Positions 63,116 through 64,000 of a DNA stretch of 64,000 nucleotides are shown piece by piece; the first letter of the stretch is position 1; each line of letters starts with the position of its first letter. Made by a program: the position numbers and the translations under genes. Below the pieces are notes generated by a model. That model was given only the letters and a program-made list of their open reading frames with translations, searched no databases and had not been told where the DNA came from. Source of the DNA: Pieris napi (lineage: Eukaryota; Arthropoda; Insecta; Lepidoptera; Pieridae); contig NC_062250.1 of assembly GCF_905475465.1 (NCBI RefSeq), positions 1,138,501 to 1,202,500 on the forward strand. The letters are read 5' to 3'.

Positions 63116-64000
63116 TATAAAAAAAATACATTTTTTTCTTCATCTTTTGGTGCCTTTACTGAAGGTTGTCCGTGAGTCTCGTCAAGCGTGTCTTCTCCTG
63201 TGCCAGATGCAGCAAATCTTCCGCAGTCGCCAAATTACGTCATCGACATTTTACGTCATAATAAACATTATTTTTTGTAGGATATCGATCCCTAAGATAC
63301 AATATGTGTTCATTTAAAGCACTTTCTGTGAAGTCAGCGTGAATGTCGTTCCACGCTGTTGAATGTTAGAGGAAATACAAACGATTGTTTTTCTCTATAA
63401 ACAATTCCTCACTGTGCGCATTCGTGTCTTATTTGGTACTTCAATATTAAACGCACAAAGGTTTTGATTTTTGAAAAAATATTTCTATTTGGACAATAAA
63501 GAACTTCATCAGACTGGTGTCCATAGAGACTGCTATTGAATAATTACGGGTTTTCTCTATAAAGTTTACATTCTTTTTTAAAGTCTCAATCACCTCAAAC
63601 ATTTTAATGCAATAAATAAATATATTTAATAATAATATGAAACTAAATACAATTAAACGCTTATAGAATAACATCAGAGTAACATCTTGAATTAAAAGTT
63701 ATATAAACAAGGGCTAAAAGATTAGGTATATTTCGCAAATAGACAACAATTACTACTTGTACCTACTTGCGCAAGCGCAGGCCAGGCAGGTATATTACAG
63801 GTACATTTAGAAATAGTCTAGTGTCCTTAATATTATTACTTATCTAAGAACACAACTTGAAGTTTGAATTTTCTAATTTTGAGTCGGATAACATTTAGTA
63901 GGTACAGTATACCTACTATATAAGCTCAAATAATAAGATAATTTGATGTAATTAAAAAATTGAATTTTTTTTTTTATTTAATTAATATACAGAACAGAAC
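63116..64000. other. AT-rich non-coding DNA
   Basis: Nothing recognised. The minus-strand frame 63447-63674 is AT-driven and not supported. Confidence 0.45.

Noticed and set aside
1..64000. CRISPR arrays, operons, ribosome binding sites
   Set aside because: Every element is eukaryotic (LINE, SINE, errantivirus); no spaced direct repeats or bacterial gene organisation.

Overview
The window reads as AT-rich intergenic or intronic DNA of a moth or butterfly (Lepidoptera). The pointers are tRNA-derived SINEs repeated every few kilobases, 3' tails of several non-LTR retrotransposon families, a TED/17.6/gypsy-like errantivirus primed by tRNA-Ser, and LINE ORF1 proteins ending in a baculovirus-FP25K-like domain. 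No host gene can be called with confidence. Two weak exon candidates (3-71 and 60470-60624) are flagged as such. All long reading frames belong to transposable elements.

Layout. 1-16651: old debris, namely LINE 3' tails, SINEs, three inverted-repeat MITEs (6593-6771, 11247-11463, 15410-15648) and small perfect hairpins. 16652-38530: a head-to-tail tandem duplication of a ~4.6-kb unit (copy A 16652-28890, copy B 28891-38530). Copy A was later split by a 2.43-kb near-perfect palindromic foldback transposon (20097-27622), whose right arm was in turn split by a full-length LINE on the minus strand (22022-27112). Copy B was split by a second full-length LINE on the plus strand (30380-35527). Each sister copy preserves the other's empty insertion site, so boundaries and target-site duplications can be read to the base. 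The two copies differ unevenly: some blocks are almost identical by eye, others (including an embedded SINE) have many changes and indels. 38531-53449: more LINE tails, SINEs, a solo-LTR-like block and a dispersed repeat also present in the duplication. 53454-60426: a 6973-bp errantivirus with LTRs that look identical, a CACA target duplication, gag, a pol broken once by a frameshift in integrase, and an N-terminally shortened env. 60427-64000: SINE and LINE remnants.

How the parts relate. The two LINEs each carry intact ORF1 (nucleic-acid-binding) and ORF2 (endonuclease plus reverse transcriptase) and look young. The errantivirus is also young by its LTRs but this copy looks non-autonomous because integrase is out of frame and Env lacks its N-terminal half. 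The small inverted-repeat elements encode nothing and would need enzymes supplied from elsewhere. The strongest candidates for something undescribed are the foldback element (unassigned superfamily, 5-bp target duplication, ~1.18-kb arms) and the conserved non-coding blocks kept in both tandem copies.
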